The notes below the pieces were generated by a model, which saw only the letters and a program-made list of their open reading frames with translations, did no database searches and was not told the DNA's origin. A stretch of DNA of 43,069 nt from a virus. The stretch's first letter is position 1. The number at the start of each line of letters is the position of its first letter. This document shows positions 8,216-16,160 of this stretch, in pieces. The DNA lies in the IMG/VR virus record IMGVR_UViG_3300048597_000669, positions 1-43,069 of that record; one strand, given 5' to 3'. Both the position numbers and the translations under genes were made by a program.

Positions 8216-8643
8216 CAGAACACCGACCAGGCGGCGACAAAGGCCGTCGGCTGCAGCACGGTCGCCCCTTCGGCATCCGGGTGCCAGCCCAGCACCCGGC
8301 CATTGCCGAGCGCGATGGCCAGCGCGCCCAGATCATCCTCCGCCGGCAATGCAAGGATATCACCCACCACCGCAGAAGCCGGCGGGATCCGCAGCAGGCC
8401 ATGCTTGTCCAGCGCGTCGGCCAGGCTTTCAAAGCCGGCGCGGATCAGCGCCCGGCGCGCGGTCAGCGGCGAACGATAGGTTCCGGCCTTGCCGATCTTC
8501 AGTCGCACCTTGAGCTGGCGCAGGTGAAAGGCCGCCATGCGCGCGCAATCGGCGCTGCCCAGCACAAACGGCTGGCCCTTCCAGTGATCGAGCGTGGCCT
8601 GCGCCGCGGCGACGCGGCGCACCATGACCGGTTGCGCTTTCAT
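8215..8643 (-). CDS. DUF6950 / NlpC-P60-like tail peptidase
   Basis: A 142-residue protein with an LGSADCARMAAFHL motif (Cys near residue 33), the nucleophile region of the DUF6950 branch of NlpC/P60-like proteins, and a likely His in the C-terminal GWHPD segment. It occupies the place of lambda gpK, a tail-assembly peptidase that may open peptidoglycan during DNA entry. ATGA and TGATG overlaps couple it to both neighbours. Confidence 0.8.
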   Translation of the reverse strand: MKAQPVMVRRVAAAQATLDHWKGQPFVLGSADCARMAAFHLRQLKVRLKIGKAGTYRSPLTARRALIRAGFESLADALDKHGLLRIPPASAVVGDILALPAEDDLGALAIALGNGRVLGWHPDAEGATVLQPTAFVAAWSVF

Positions 8644-9413
8644 TTCTCGAATACCTTGCCAGTGCCGGTTTCGCCGCGGCCGCCGCCGGCACCGCCGGAG
8701 CCGGACGAGCCCGCGCCGCCCACCGCCGCGCCCGATCCAGTGAGCTGGCTGGCGGTCGCGCGGGCGATCGATGTCACCAGCCCCGACAGGCCAAAGCCGC
8801 CGCCGGTCAGGCTGCTGCCCGGCTGCACCGTGCCCGGCGGCGGCTGGGTGCCCCAGTAAATCGTCTGTTCGACGCCCGAGACGTTGGAAAGCCCCAGCTC
8901 GCCCGGCCAGACCGACTGGTGAAAGCCATCGGACAGCCGCAGCCCCTCGTCGCCGGCGAAAAGCCGCTCGCTGATCGAGGTAACCTCATATTCGACCGAG
9001 CGGCCATCGCTGCCCGATCGCAGGGTCGGCACATCGACTTCGCCGATGAACAGCAACACCGGGTCGGGGATGACCTGGCCGGTGTCGAGGTTCCACGACC
9101 CTGCATAGATATTGACCAGGCTGCCCTGCATCGCCGCCGCTGCCAGCGTCGCCGCGGCGGTGTCGTTGGGCGGCAGCAGGGTGATGTTGACCGAAGGCGC
9201 CTCGTCGCTGGCGCCGTCAGCGATCTCGCTGACCGCCGCCAGCACGCCAAAGCTCGGATCATCGCCCAGGAAGCTGCCGCCGGCGAACGCCAGCTCGCCG
9301 CTGCCGTCGAGCAGCCGCAGGGTGTAGCCGGGCAGCGCAATCGATACCGCCCCGAAGATCGGCGCCCGATCGGCGGAGAGCGCGGCGTCGAGGCCGGTCG
9401 AGAGCGACGTCAC
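8640..9413 (-). CDS. tail hub protein (lambda L-like position)
   Basis: A 257-residue beta-rich protein. The true start is the GTG at 9413 that overlaps the previous stop (GTGA) behind GAGGAAG; the frame is open further upstream but that part is antisense-like noise. The body has repeated aliphatic-Gly patterns as in baseplate hub and distal tail proteins, and the C-terminus is a flexible Gly/Ser-rich tail. By position it corresponds to lambda gpL, but no Cys cluster for an iron-sulphur site was seen. Probably joins tail tube to tip. Confidence 0.75.
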   Translation of the reverse strand: MTSLSTGLDAALSADRAPIFGAVSIALPGYTLRLLDGSGELAFAGGSFLGDDPSFGVLAAVSEIADGASDEAPSVNITLLPPNDTAAATLAAAAMQGSLVNIYAGSWNLDTGQVIPDPVLLFIGEVDVPTLRSGSDGRSVEYEVTSISERLFAGDEGLRLSDGFHQSVWPGELGLSNVSGVEQTIYWGTQPPPGTVQPGSSLTGGGFGLSGLVTSIARATASQLTGSGAAVGGAGSSGSGGAGGGRGETGTGKVFEK

Positions 9414-10006
9414 CCCACTTCCTCGATTCGGAAGCTCAGCGGGATCCAGCTGTGCAGCGCGTGCTGCCAGTTGAGCGGCTCGGTCAGATCGCCCTCGATC
9501 ACCGGCGCGGCAATCTCCACGGCCGCGCCGTCCACTGTTGCGCGCGGCAGCGGCGGCCAGATGGTCAAGGTGCCGGCGCCGGAGCCGTTGAGCGTCGTCG
9601 CCTGCGTGGCCTGCCGCAGATAGCGGCGGCTGCCGATGGTGACGGAAACGAACTGCCCGGCCCGCACCACATAGCCGGCGGCGCCGGAACGGATCGCCAG
9701 CGTCGTGCCGAGCTGGCCGGCGCCGTTGACGACCGGCGAACCCGGCGAGCCGATCACCAGCCCCGGCTGCGGCCAGGGATAGGACGCACCCTGCCGGCGG
9801 CCGAGCAGCAGCGGCACCTCGAGCGACAGAAAGGCCGGCCCCTCGAGCGTCGGCCGCACCTGCACCGAAAGCGCCCAATGCGAGCCCAGCCGTTGCAGCG
9901 TCTGCCGCACCCCGCCGCCCGGCGGGGTCAGGCGGACGTCGTTATCGATGAACTCAGGCACAGCGGTCTGAAAGCCGACGTTTGTCGGGATCGGCACCAC
10001 AGCCAT
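9410..10006 (-). CDS. distal tail protein (lambda M-like position)
   Basis: A 198-residue beta-rich protein following the tape measure gene, with a TGATG overlap at its start. It contains VRQTLQRLGSHWALSVQV and LTEPLNWQHALHSWIPLSF, patterns found in phage minor tail or distal tail proteins. It is expected to sit at the end of the tail tube next to the tape measure. The exact family is uncertain. Confidence 0.75.
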   Translation of the reverse strand: MAVVPIPTNVGFQTAVPEFIDNDVRLTPPGGGVRQTLQRLGSHWALSVQVRPTLEGPAFLSLEVPLLLGRRQGASYPWPQPGLVIGSPGSPVVNGAGQLGTTLAIRSGAAGYVVRAGQFVSVTIGSRRYLRQATQATTLNGSGAGTLTIWPPLPRATVDGAAVEIAAPVIEGDLTEPLNWQHALHSWIPLSFRIEEVG

Positions 10007-11844
10007 CAGCCAAGCCTCCGCTGCGCGCGACGGGCTTGATTGGCGGCGGCCATCTGCGCCCCGCCCACCGCTCCGGCCTGCGCCGCGCGGCCAGACATCA
10101 GCTGCATGTCGCGGTAAAGCTGCTCGGTCACCACCGCCCCGCGCAGATCGAAATTCTGGACGAGCCCGCCGCCGCCGCCGCCTGTCAGGTATTTGGCGGC
10201 AGTTATGTTGCCGGTACCGCTTGGCACGAACAACTCCGGCCCCCGCTCTCCGACAAGGAACGCCCTGCCCGGCCCCACCGGCCCGCCAGTGGCGCGCGCG
10301 CCACCGAAAAGCGCCGTCAACCCCCCGACCAGACTGCCGCCCGTGCCGACGCCGAGAAAGTCCATGATCTGGCTCTGGATCAGCGCCGCTGCGATGCGCT
10401 GCAGCGTGTTGATGGCAATGTCGCCCAGGTTCTCGAAGTTGAACGCCGCCTCGGTCAGCCCATCGGCCAGCGTCGCGCCGACGAAATCCGCTTCGCCGCG
10501 CGCCCGGTCCATTTGTTCCGTGAAATCCGGTACCTTCTGGATCAAAGCATCCAGGCCATCGGTCTTCAGCGCATCGGCCAGCGCTTCGCCTGTCGTCTTC
10601 GCCTGCCCGGTGATATCATCGAGGACCTTGATGGCATCCTTGCCGGCGGTGACGAAGCTCGGCCCTGCACGCGGCGAGGCCAGCGCCTTGCTCAGCTCGC
10701 CTTGCAGGTCATAGGGCGTCGGCCCCTTGCGCTCGCGCTTGGCCCGCTCCTCGGGGTCTTTGACGTCGCCGCCGGACGAAGCGGGGTCCGCCGCACCCTG
10801 AATTGGCGTGCCCACCATGTCCTTGATGAAACGCAGGACGCCGCCGCGCTCGATGGTCCCTTCCTTGTCGAGCTCCTGCGCATAAAGCCGAGCGGGAATG
10901 TTCTTTACGAACCCGAGTAACCCCGGCTCGGCCTGACGCTCAACTTCCCGCAGCCCCGCGATATAGTCCATCGTCCGAGTGAAGCCCTTGCCACCGGCAC
11001 TGGCGACGGCCACGAACGCCTCTGCGAGCCTGAAAAAGGCATCAGCATTGTCGGCGATGAGGCCGGCCATCTGCGCCGAGAAGACCAGCTTGATATCCTC
11101 GGCCTTGTTGCCGAACTCATCGAGGTTCTTGATCTGAGCCGGCGAGAGGGTCAGCCCCAGCCTCTCGGCGGCTGCTGCCACATCGTTGATGCCACTGGCG
11201 CCCTGCCGCAGAAACGGCAGCAGCGCATCGCCGCTGGAGCCCAACAGTTTCACGGCTGCAGCTGACTGCCGCGCTGGATCGGGCAGCTTTGCAATGCCGT
11301 CGAACACTTCGGGGAGCAAACGCTCGAACGGCTTCAGATTGCCATTGGCATCCTTTATCGAAACGCCGATCTCGTCGAACGCTGCGCGGGCCGTCTTGTT
11401 GCCGTTGGCGGCCTTGCCGGTGGTCTGGACGAACTTTTCCAGCGCGGCGTCGGCCTGGCTGACCTCAACTCCCACCTTGCTGGCGCCGAGGCGAAAGACC
11501 TGCAGCTGGTCTGTGCTGATGCCCAGCGCCTCGGCCGTGTTCTTGATCGACGAAGCCGCGTCCACCGCCGATCGGGTGATGTCGACAAAAGTGCTCGGCA
11601 GGCGGGCCAGCAGGCTGCCGGCGAAACTGCCAATGCCGGACCCGAGCAACGTGCCAAGAAAGCTGCCGCTTTCCTTGATGCTGCGGTTGGCTTTGGCAAA
11701 CGATGCTTCGATCCGGGCGAGCCGCTGGTCAACCTCGGTCGTCGTTTGCCCGAGCGCCCCGACCAGCGCCTTGAGCTCGGCGCGTGCAATCTCCGTGTCG
11801 GCCTGGAACGAAAGAAGCAGCGTCTTCGTCGTCTCCCGAGACAT
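10006..11844 (-). CDS. tail tape measure protein
   Basis: A 612-residue protein, mostly helical, that sets tail length and leaves with the DNA. Coiled-coil stretches fill the N-terminal third; the C-terminus has the motif GGPVGPGRAFLVGERGPELFVP, a hallmark of tape measure proteins. It is at the short end of the family range, which predicts a short siphovirus tail. GGGGAG lies just before the ATG. Upstream are the chaperone and tube genes, downstream the tail-tip genes, as expected. Confidence 0.92.
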   Translation of the reverse strand: MSRETTKTLLLSFQADTEIARAELKALVGALGQTTTEVDQRLARIEASFAKANRSIKESGSFLGTLLGSGIGSFAGSLLARLPSTFVDITRSAVDAASSIKNTAEALGISTDQLQVFRLGASKVGVEVSQADAALEKFVQTTGKAANGNKTARAAFDEIGVSIKDANGNLKPFERLLPEVFDGIAKLPDPARQSAAAVKLLGSSGDALLPFLRQGASGINDVAAAAERLGLTLSPAQIKNLDEFGNKAEDIKLVFSAQMAGLIADNADAFFRLAEAFVAVASAGGKGFTRTMDYIAGLREVERQAEPGLLGFVKNIPARLYAQELDKEGTIERGGVLRFIKDMVGTPIQGAADPASSGGDVKDPEERAKRERKGPTPYDLQGELSKALASPRAGPSFVTAGKDAIKVLDDITGQAKTTGEALADALKTDGLDALIQKVPDFTEQMDRARGEADFVGATLADGLTEAAFNFENLGDIAINTLQRIAAALIQSQIMDFLGVGTGGSLVGGLTALFGGARATGGPVGPGRAFLVGERGPELFVPSGTGNITAAKYLTGGGGGGLVQNFDLRGAVVTEQLYRDMQLMSGRAAQAGAVGGAQMAAANQARRAQRRLG

Positions 11845-11915
11845 GGACTCCCCTTCTTTTTCTATGGCAGATGCACAGGCGGCCGATGTGTCGACGCCAG
11901 CAGCAGGAGCTTCTC

Positions 11916-12146
11916 GTGCACTTCTTCACACGACTGGTTTGGGTTTTCGCTATGCTTGCCAACGTGATCGCCGGTTGGCTGACGCTTTCAGCATTCTACA
12001 AGATCGGGACTGCGACTGCTCTTGGTGCCGAAGAGGGCACACAGGCAATTACGATAGGCTTGGTCAGCGTAGTCTTTGCCATCGGCTTCGCCGTCATTGC
12101 GACATGCTTCGCCTGGTCATTCGAACGCGCGAGCAGCCGCGATTAA
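11916..12146 (+). CDS. small two-span membrane protein, probable moron
   Basis: A 76-residue protein with two hydrophobic segments (about residues 5-24 and 45-66) and a short charged C-terminus. I chose the GTG at 11916 because AGGAG at 11905-11909 precedes it by six bases; upstream in-frame codons are not hydrophobic and look non-coding. It runs against the late operon, between the tape measure and the homing endonuclease, and its 3' end overlaps the latter by 4 bases. The lower GC and opposite strand suit a separately expressed accessory gene, for example superinfection exclusion, but that is only a guess. Confidence 0.6.
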   Translation: MHFFTRLVWVFAMLANVIAGWLTLSAFYKIGTATALGAEEGTQAITIGLVSVVFAIGFAVIATCFAWSFERASSRD

Positions 12147-12694
12147 CCCAGATGCTTCCATGCCTTTCGGCTTCGAATGAGCTTTACAGTCTGGGTTGAG
12201 ACGCCATAGCGCTCCGCAAGCGCAGCAACGCAACCCCAGTATTTGGGCGCATCCCTGATTGCCATCGCCTCTGCTTCAGACAGCACGTGCAATTTGTGCT
12301 CGACTCCAACCCTTCGCCGGCCATGGGCGGTAGTATCCGCAGAATTCTCCGTGGGCGTCGCCCACCGAAGGTTTGATGCCCGGTTGTTGCTCGGATCGCC
12401 GTCGTTATGCGCTACCCAGAAGCCTCCGGGTCTGGGTCCATGAAACGCCTCGCAGACCAGACTATGGACGGTTCGAGGCGTGGCCTTGTTGTGCCTGGAC
12501 AGGAGGACGCTCCGATAGCCACACCAGGTAAGCTGACCTGTCAGAATGATTTCCCGGATAGTCTTGGTGCGGGCGGTCCCATCATTGCGGCGATAGGTAA
12601 CGACCCGCGCGAGCGACTTGACCGAGCCCAATGAGGAGACCTCGTAATATCCCTCGTACCCTGCGACCGACCGCCACTCCTCAATCTCGCTCAT
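12143..12694 (-). CDS. HNH homing endonuclease with NUMOD4 domain
   Basis: A 183-residue free-standing endonuclease. Residues 1-30 match NUMOD4 (EEWRSVAGYEGYYEVSSLG), residues about 75-120 an HNH_3 domain (VCEAFHGP, VAHNDGDPSNNRASNLRW), and the C-terminus has a helix-turn-helix-like DNA contact region (ALAERYGVSTQTVKLI). Such genes spread themselves by cutting unoccupied sites. The ATG overlaps the previous stop, so it is translated from the late mRNA. Its insertion separates the chaperone region from the tape measure gene. Confidence 0.9.
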   Translation of the reverse strand: MSEIEEWRSVAGYEGYYEVSSLGSVKSLARVVTYRRNDGTARTKTIREIILTGQLTWCGYRSVLLSRHNKATPRTVHSLVCEAFHGPRPGGFWVAHNDGDPSNNRASNLRWATPTENSADTTAHGRRRVGVEHKLHVLSEAEAMAIRDAPKYWGCVAALAERYGVSTQTVKLIRSRKAWKHLG

Positions 12695-12990
12695 GAAACC
12701 AGCGCCGCCAGCTCGTCGGCGATAGCATCAGCAACGCCGCTGTCGATAAGATCGCTACCGATCTCGCGAAAGTGATTGTTCACCGTCCGCATTTTGATGA
12801 CGAGCGCCGCCAGATCCGGTGCAGGCGTCGAGACCAAGACGTCGATGGCGAGATCGCCGATCTGGACGAGCTCCCACAGCTTGTCCTCCTTTTCGGCTGG
12901 GCAGGCCTCGATAGCGGCTCGACAGCGCTTGTAGTGCTTGAGCGCAACCTTGAACGGGACGCCATAGCGGGTAGTATATTTCACAGCCAT
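12691..12990 (-). CDS. hypothetical phage protein between chaperone and tape measure
   Basis: A 99-residue soluble protein rich in charged helices. AGGAGA lies seven bases before the ATG. No family was recognised. It has no membrane segment or Cys motif. Position between tail genes suggests late expression, perhaps an accessory to the endonuclease or to tail assembly. Confidence 0.6.
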   Translation of the reverse strand: MAVKYTTRYGVPFKVALKHYKRCRAAIEACPAEKEDKLWELVQIGDLAIDVLVSTPAPDLAALVIKMRTVNNHFREIGSDLIDSGVADAIADELAALVS

Positions 12991-13055
12991 TATCGTCTCC
13001 TGGACAGACGGTTGCGGTTAGGGCCGGGGCGGTGCGTCAACACCGCTCCGGCCTG

Positions 13056-13103
13056 TTGCATGTAATGACATGCAAGATTGCACCATGTCAATACATGATG
13101 TAT
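13056..13103. promoter_or_regulatory. two palindromes, candidate operator of the ribbon-helix-helix gene
   Basis: A perfect inverted repeat, TTGCATGT-aatg-ACATGCAA, fills 13056-13075, and a second one, ATACAT-g-ATGTAT, fills 13091-13103. Both are AT-rich for this genome, share the core ACAT/ATGT, and end 10 bases before the ATG of the ribbon-helix-helix gene. Autoregulation by that protein is the simplest reading. Confidence 0.6.
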
Positions 13104-13112
13104 CAGCAACAC

Positions 13113-13259
13113 ATGGCTTTAAAGAATGATCGCCCGTTTCAGATGCGCGTCAGCGACGACTGGCTGCGCACGATTGACGACTGGCGCCGCCAGCAGCCCG
13201 ACCTGCCCTCGCGCGCCGAAGCGATCCGCCGGCTGGTCGACAAGGCCCTCAAGACCTAG
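13113..13259 (+). CDS. ribbon-helix-helix DNA-binding protein
   Basis: A 48-residue protein with the pattern of a CopG/Arc-type fold: a short basic strand (PFQMRVSDDWL), then two helices (IDDWRRQQ, SRAEAIRRLVDKAL). Start is the ATG at 13113, after two palindromic sites; longer in-frame starts pass through those sites. It is encoded against the late operon, and its last 11 bases overlap the frameshift extension of the tail chaperone on the other strand. It may control its own promoter or other phage genes; no toxin partner is adjacent. Confidence 0.75.
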   Translation: MALKNDRPFQMRVSDDWLRTIDDWRRQQPDLPSRAEAIRRLVDKALKT

Positions 13260-13440
13260 CTTCGCGCTCCCTCGCTATCCGCGCTGCCTGCCGTTCGTTG
13301 AATTCGACCGCAGCGTACATGTCGCTCGGCGTGGCTTTCCAGAATTCGCTCGGCTGCCACCCCAGCCCGCCAATGCAGGTCGATTGCTGCTGTCTTAGCC
13401 GACCCCGTTCGTCGGGCTCTTCGTCGGGATCGGCTTCGGA
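13249..13440 (-). CDS. -1 frameshift extension of the tail assembly chaperone
   Basis: Open -1 frame of 63 codons reached after the slippery heptamer at 13440-13446; it runs past the chaperone's own stop to a TGA at 13251-13249. The product contains GLGWQPSEFWKATPSDMYAA, which resembles the small chaperone encoded after gp10 in gene transfer agents (TIGR02216 type). It has no start codon of its own with a ribosome site at the beginning, so expression as a fusion of about 211 residues, like lambda gpGT, is the natural explanation. Confidence 0.8.
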   Translation of the reverse strand, partial: SEADPDEEPDERGRLRQQQSTCIGGLGWQPSEFWKATPSDMYAAVEFNERQAARIAREREARS

Positions 13441-13883
13441 AAACCCGAGGCGGTGTAGCCCCCCGTGACGGCCAGTTGGAGCAGCGGCAGCAGCTGCAGC
13501 GCCGTCACCTGGGCGACGCCGCCGATCTCGGCATAGACCAGCTCGGCCGCCCGCTCCGGCCGCATCCGCGCAAGCGCCTCGTTACCGTCGTGCCGGGCAT
13601 GAGCGCGGATGCACGCCGCCACGATGATCCCCACATCAGCAAGGCGCAGCCGCCCCTCGCTTGCCAGCAGCATCAGCTCGTAGAGCGTCTTGCCAGTGGC
13701 AGTTTCGATCTCGCCAATCGCCTGAAAGCTGGCGCGAAGCGGGTATGTTACCCCTTCGAGCTCAACCGCGATCTCGCCGGCCAGGGCATTGATCGCCCCA
13801 ACCGGCGCTTCGGTCTGTGCAGCCGCCGTCGCGGTGTCGCCCTCCTCGCCCGCAAAGCGGTCGTTTTGCTCGGCGTTGCCCAT
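13395..13883 (-). CDS. tail assembly chaperone (GTA gp10-like, lambda G-like)
   Basis: A 162-residue protein with the GTA-gp10-type core LAGEIAVELEGVTYPLRASF followed by IGEIETATGKTLYELM. Start is the ATG at 13883, overlapping the tail tube stop (TGATG). It should coat the tape measure protein during tail assembly. The frame-0 tail after residue 148 is a short proline-rich stretch, and at that point GGGTTTT allows ribosomes to enter the -1 frame to make the longer form. Confidence 0.82.
   Translation of the reverse strand: MGNAEQNDRFAGEEGDTATAAAQTEAPVGAINALAGEIAVELEGVTYPLRASFQAIGEIETATGKTLYELMLLASEGRLRLADVGIIVAACIRAHARHDGNEALARMRPERAAELVYAEIGGVAQVTALQLLPLLQLAVTGGYTASGFPKPIPTKSPTNGVG
13440..13446 (-). 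other. -1 ribosomal frameshift slippery heptamer GGGTTTT
   Basis: On the minus strand the chaperone frame reads G-GGT-TTT, a perfect X-XXY-YYZ heptamer with codons GGT at 13445-13443 and TTT at 13442-13440. A one-base slip back gives GGG-TTT pairing and continues into the 63-codon open frame. Lambda G/GT uses the comparable GGGAAAG in the same gene position. Confidence 0.8.
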
Positions 13884-14311
13884 CAGGTGGTGCGATCGAT
13901 GGTCGGCGCCGCGGCCAGGCCGAAGGTCAGCGAGACCGACAGCACGCCATTCTTCGGAGCCGTCTTCGACTTGTTGAGCACATACATCGAGCATTCGAAC
14001 TGGACGTCCGTGGTGCCGTTGCCGGCGAGGCCGCCCTTGCGGATCTGATAGACCTCGGCGGTCTTCGAGGTGAACAGGCTCTCGACATACTCATACCCGT
14101 TGACGTCGGGCAGATCGGGCGTGACTTCGAGCGTGATCTGCATCGAGGTGACGCCCGGGCCTTCGGTGCCGTAACCGCCGGTCGTCTTGTCCGACAGATC
14201 GATCGTCGCGGTCGAGCCGCTGTGGCCAAGGTTCTGCTGCCCGAGGACGGGATAGAAGACACCCGAGCGGCGAACCCAGAGCAACATGTCATTCGTGAAG
14301 CGTTTGGCCAT
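13883..14311 (-). CDS. major tail tube protein
   Basis: A 142-residue beta-rich protein directly upstream of the tail chaperone. It begins MAKRFTNDMLLWVRRSG and contains VTSMQITLEVTPDLPDVNGYEYVESLF, patterns of TP901-1/GTA-type tail tube proteins. It should form the stacked hexamers of the tail tube. The following start overlaps its stop. Confidence 0.85.
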   Translation of the reverse strand: MAKRFTNDMLLWVRRSGVFYPVLGQQNLGHSGSTATIDLSDKTTGGYGTEGPGVTSMQITLEVTPDLPDVNGYEYVESLFTSKTAEVYQIRKGGLAGNGTTDVQFECSMYVLNKSKTAPKNGVLSVSLTFGLAAAPTIDRTT

Positions 14312-14350
14312 GCGGGCCTCCTGTCAGTTGGCGGGAAGAAACGGCGGCGA

Positions 14351-14848
14351 TCAGCTGCCGATGATGATGATGTCGTAAGTTGCCGCGGCGCCGGCGGCGT
14401 TGGCGATCTTGAGCAGATCGGCGGTGGTGGCGGTGACCGCATAGCCGGCGGCGCTGTCGGTCAGCTTGGCGAAGATTTCACCCGGCTGCAGCGTGAAGCT
14501 CTGCGTCGCCGCGCCAAAAATGGTGGCGAGGCCGTTGGTGACGTTGCCGACGGTGAGGTCGGTCGTATTGGCGGCGCGCGCATAGATGATCAGGCCTTTG
14601 ATCTTGGTCAGCGCCAGCGCCTGGCCGAAGCTGTCGAACAGCGTCGTGCCGTTGAGGTCGAGGCTCTCCGTCGCGCCCGAGGCGAGCGTGCGGCTGGCCG
14701 AATAGAAAACGCTGGCCTGGCCGGCGCCGGCGCCATCGGCAAACGCCTTGGCGAGGTTGATGGCGAGCACCGAGGCCGGGGATTCCAGCCCGGCGGGCTT
14801 GTCGTAACGGCCGGCGATTTCCACCGAGGCGGTGAGTGCAAGGGTCAT
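14351..14848 (-). CDS. virion structural protein (beta-sandwich)
   Basis: A 165-residue protein, mostly beta strands with an unusually regular Thr/Ala/Gly composition. The C-terminal part (GYAVTATTADLLKIANAAG, then TYDIIIIG) is a pattern I recognise from minor capsid and tail proteins of many siphoviruses. AAGGA precedes the ATG. It lies between the tail completion and tail tube genes, so it is probably on the tail or the neck. No enzymatic motif is visible. Confidence 0.7.
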   Translation of the reverse strand: MTLALTASVEIAGRYDKPAGLESPASVLAINLAKAFADGAGAGQASVFYSASRTLASGATESLDLNGTTLFDSFGQALALTKIKGLIIYARAANTTDLTVGNVTNGLATIFGAATQSFTLQPGEIFAKLTDSAAGYAVTATTADLLKIANAAGAAATYDIIIIGS

Positions 14849-14872
14849 AGGATATCCTTTCGGGAGGCGGGG

Positions 14873-15271
14873 TTATTTCGCGCCGCAGAAGACGCGGAAT
14901 CGCTGCAGCCGGACATTGATCGGCCCGCCCACCGCATCCGGGTTGGCGTCGTCGTCCTCGGCAATCAGAGCCGGCTTGGAAAAATCGACGGTGGCGGAAG
15001 CCAGCACCGCCCCGTCGAGCCGCTCTTCCACGGCGTCGGAAATCGCATCCATCGCCGCCGGGCTCTGCCCTTGCGTCGCGCTTTCGATGCCGACCAGGTA
15101 CCAGCCGTCGCGGCTGGTCTTGTCGGCCTTCTCCTCGAGCACGACCTGGCCGATGACGATCACCGGATAGCGAAGGTTCGCCGGCGGCGAGGAGTATGGC
15201 GGCGCCGGCAGCTCCGGCCCCTCGATCAGCTTGGCATAGATGGCGGCGCGCAGGGCGCGATGGAAACTCAT
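14873..15271 (-). CDS. tail completion/terminator protein, DUF3168
   Basis: A 132-residue protein beginning SFHRALRAAIYAKL, with YPVIVIGQ and a C-terminal strand LQRFRVFCG, as in DUF3168 tail terminators (GTA gp8, HK97 gp10 neighbours). It caps the tail tube before it joins the head. It overlaps its upstream neighbour by 4 bases (ATGA), in the standard connector-completion-tube order. Confidence 0.8.
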   Translation of the reverse strand: MSFHRALRAAIYAKLIEGPELPAPPYSSPPANLRYPVIVIGQVVLEEKADKTSRDGWYLVGIESATQGQSPAAMDAISDAVEERLDGAVLASATVDFSKPALIAEDDDANPDAVGGPINVRLQRFRVFCGAK

Positions 15272-15846
15272 GAGAGGTTATCCCACCAAAGGGCGACCAG
15301 CATTTTTCTGTATGCGCGGTCCAGCATCGGGCCGCCTGCCTCGCGCGCCCATTCGCGGACCCGGCCGAAGGTCACGTCGTAGCGTGTCGGCAGGATGGGC
15401 TTGATCCGCGATGTGTAGGGCAAGGATTCCCCGCGCGTCAGCCCGAACCGGCCGGGCCGCCATTTGGTGCCCTGTCGCTTGATTGGCCGGGTGCGGGTGC
15501 GCTTCAGGCCTCTGCCTATATCCAGAATAAAGCCGTAGAAGCCGTCGCTGGCGGCTTGAGATGTCAGCAGCCCAACCGAGAGCCTGCGTTCGGGCTCATT
15601 GATTTGGCTCGATATCAGTGATCGCACACCGCCGGCCGGACGCCTGCCTGCACCATAGCTTCGGAAGCGCTCGGGCCGGGCGCCTTTTCGGGTCGGCACC
15701 CCGGCTTTCGCACGCGCCAGCAGCTGCGGCTCGAACGCGCGCAGCTCCTCAATCAGCCCGGCGACGAAGCGCGGTTCAATGCTGTCGAGCAGTATCTTGA
15801 CCTTGGCAAAGGCAATAGTCGTACTGATCCGCTCGGGGCTCGTCAC
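15268..15846 (-). CDS. HK97 gp10-like tail completion protein
   Basis: A 192-residue basic protein. The GTG at 15846 overlaps the stop of the head-closure gene (GTGA) and is preferred over a TTG at 15864. The N-terminal helical part (IEELRAFEPQLLARAKAGVPTRKG) and the RPxxFGLTRG and TRYDVTFGRVREWA segments fit the HK97 gp10 family that links head connector and tail. Position between head closure and DUF3168 supports the call. Confidence 0.75.
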   Translation of the reverse strand: MTSPERISTTIAFAKVKILLDSIEPRFVAGLIEELRAFEPQLLARAKAGVPTRKGARPERFRSYGAGRRPAGGVRSLISSQINEPERRLSVGLLTSQAASDGFYGFILDIGRGLKRTRTRPIKRQGTKWRPGRFGLTRGESLPYTSRIKPILPTRYDVTFGRVREWAREAGGPMLDRAYRKMLVALWWDNLS

Positions 15847-16160
15847 AGAGCCACCGCCTCGCAAAGCAGCGTCATGATCATCCGGCCCGGATCAGGCAGC
15901 ACGTTGCGGATGTTCAGCACCTGGCTGCCCCAGACCAGCCGCTGGCCGGTTGCCACCTCGCGCCGGCGGATCCGCACGCGATAACGGGTGACCCCGGTCA
16001 GGATAGCCGTGTCGGCCTCCTCGTCGCCGCCCAAGGCGATGACCTCGGCGCGCAGCTGGGCGACGTCGGTCCAGCCGCCGGTCTGCCCGCCGCTGCCATC
16101 GTCGACGGCCGGCGGGTTCTGCAGTGTTACCCGCTCGCGCAGGCGCCCCGCGTTGATCAC
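15843..16160 (-). CDS. head closure / head-tail adaptor protein
   Basis: A 105-residue protein beginning INAGRLRERVTLQNP, the usual opening of SPP1 gp16-like head closure proteins, followed by GGWTDVAQLRAEVIALGGDEE and RYRVRIRRRE. It seals the portal after packaging. It uses a GTG start that overlaps the stop of the tiny membrane-protein gene upstream (GTGA). Confidence 0.88.
   Translation of the reverse strand: MINAGRLRERVTLQNPPAVDDGSGGQTGGWTDVAQLRAEVIALGGDEEADTAILTGVTRYRVRIRRREVATGQRLVWGSQVLNIRNVLPDPGRMIMTLLCEAVAL

Noticed and set aside
8640-9878. 412-codon version of the hub protein gene
   Set aside because: The N-terminal part overlaps the upstream tail gene out of frame and has no protein-like pattern; GTG at 9413 with a GTGA overlap is better.
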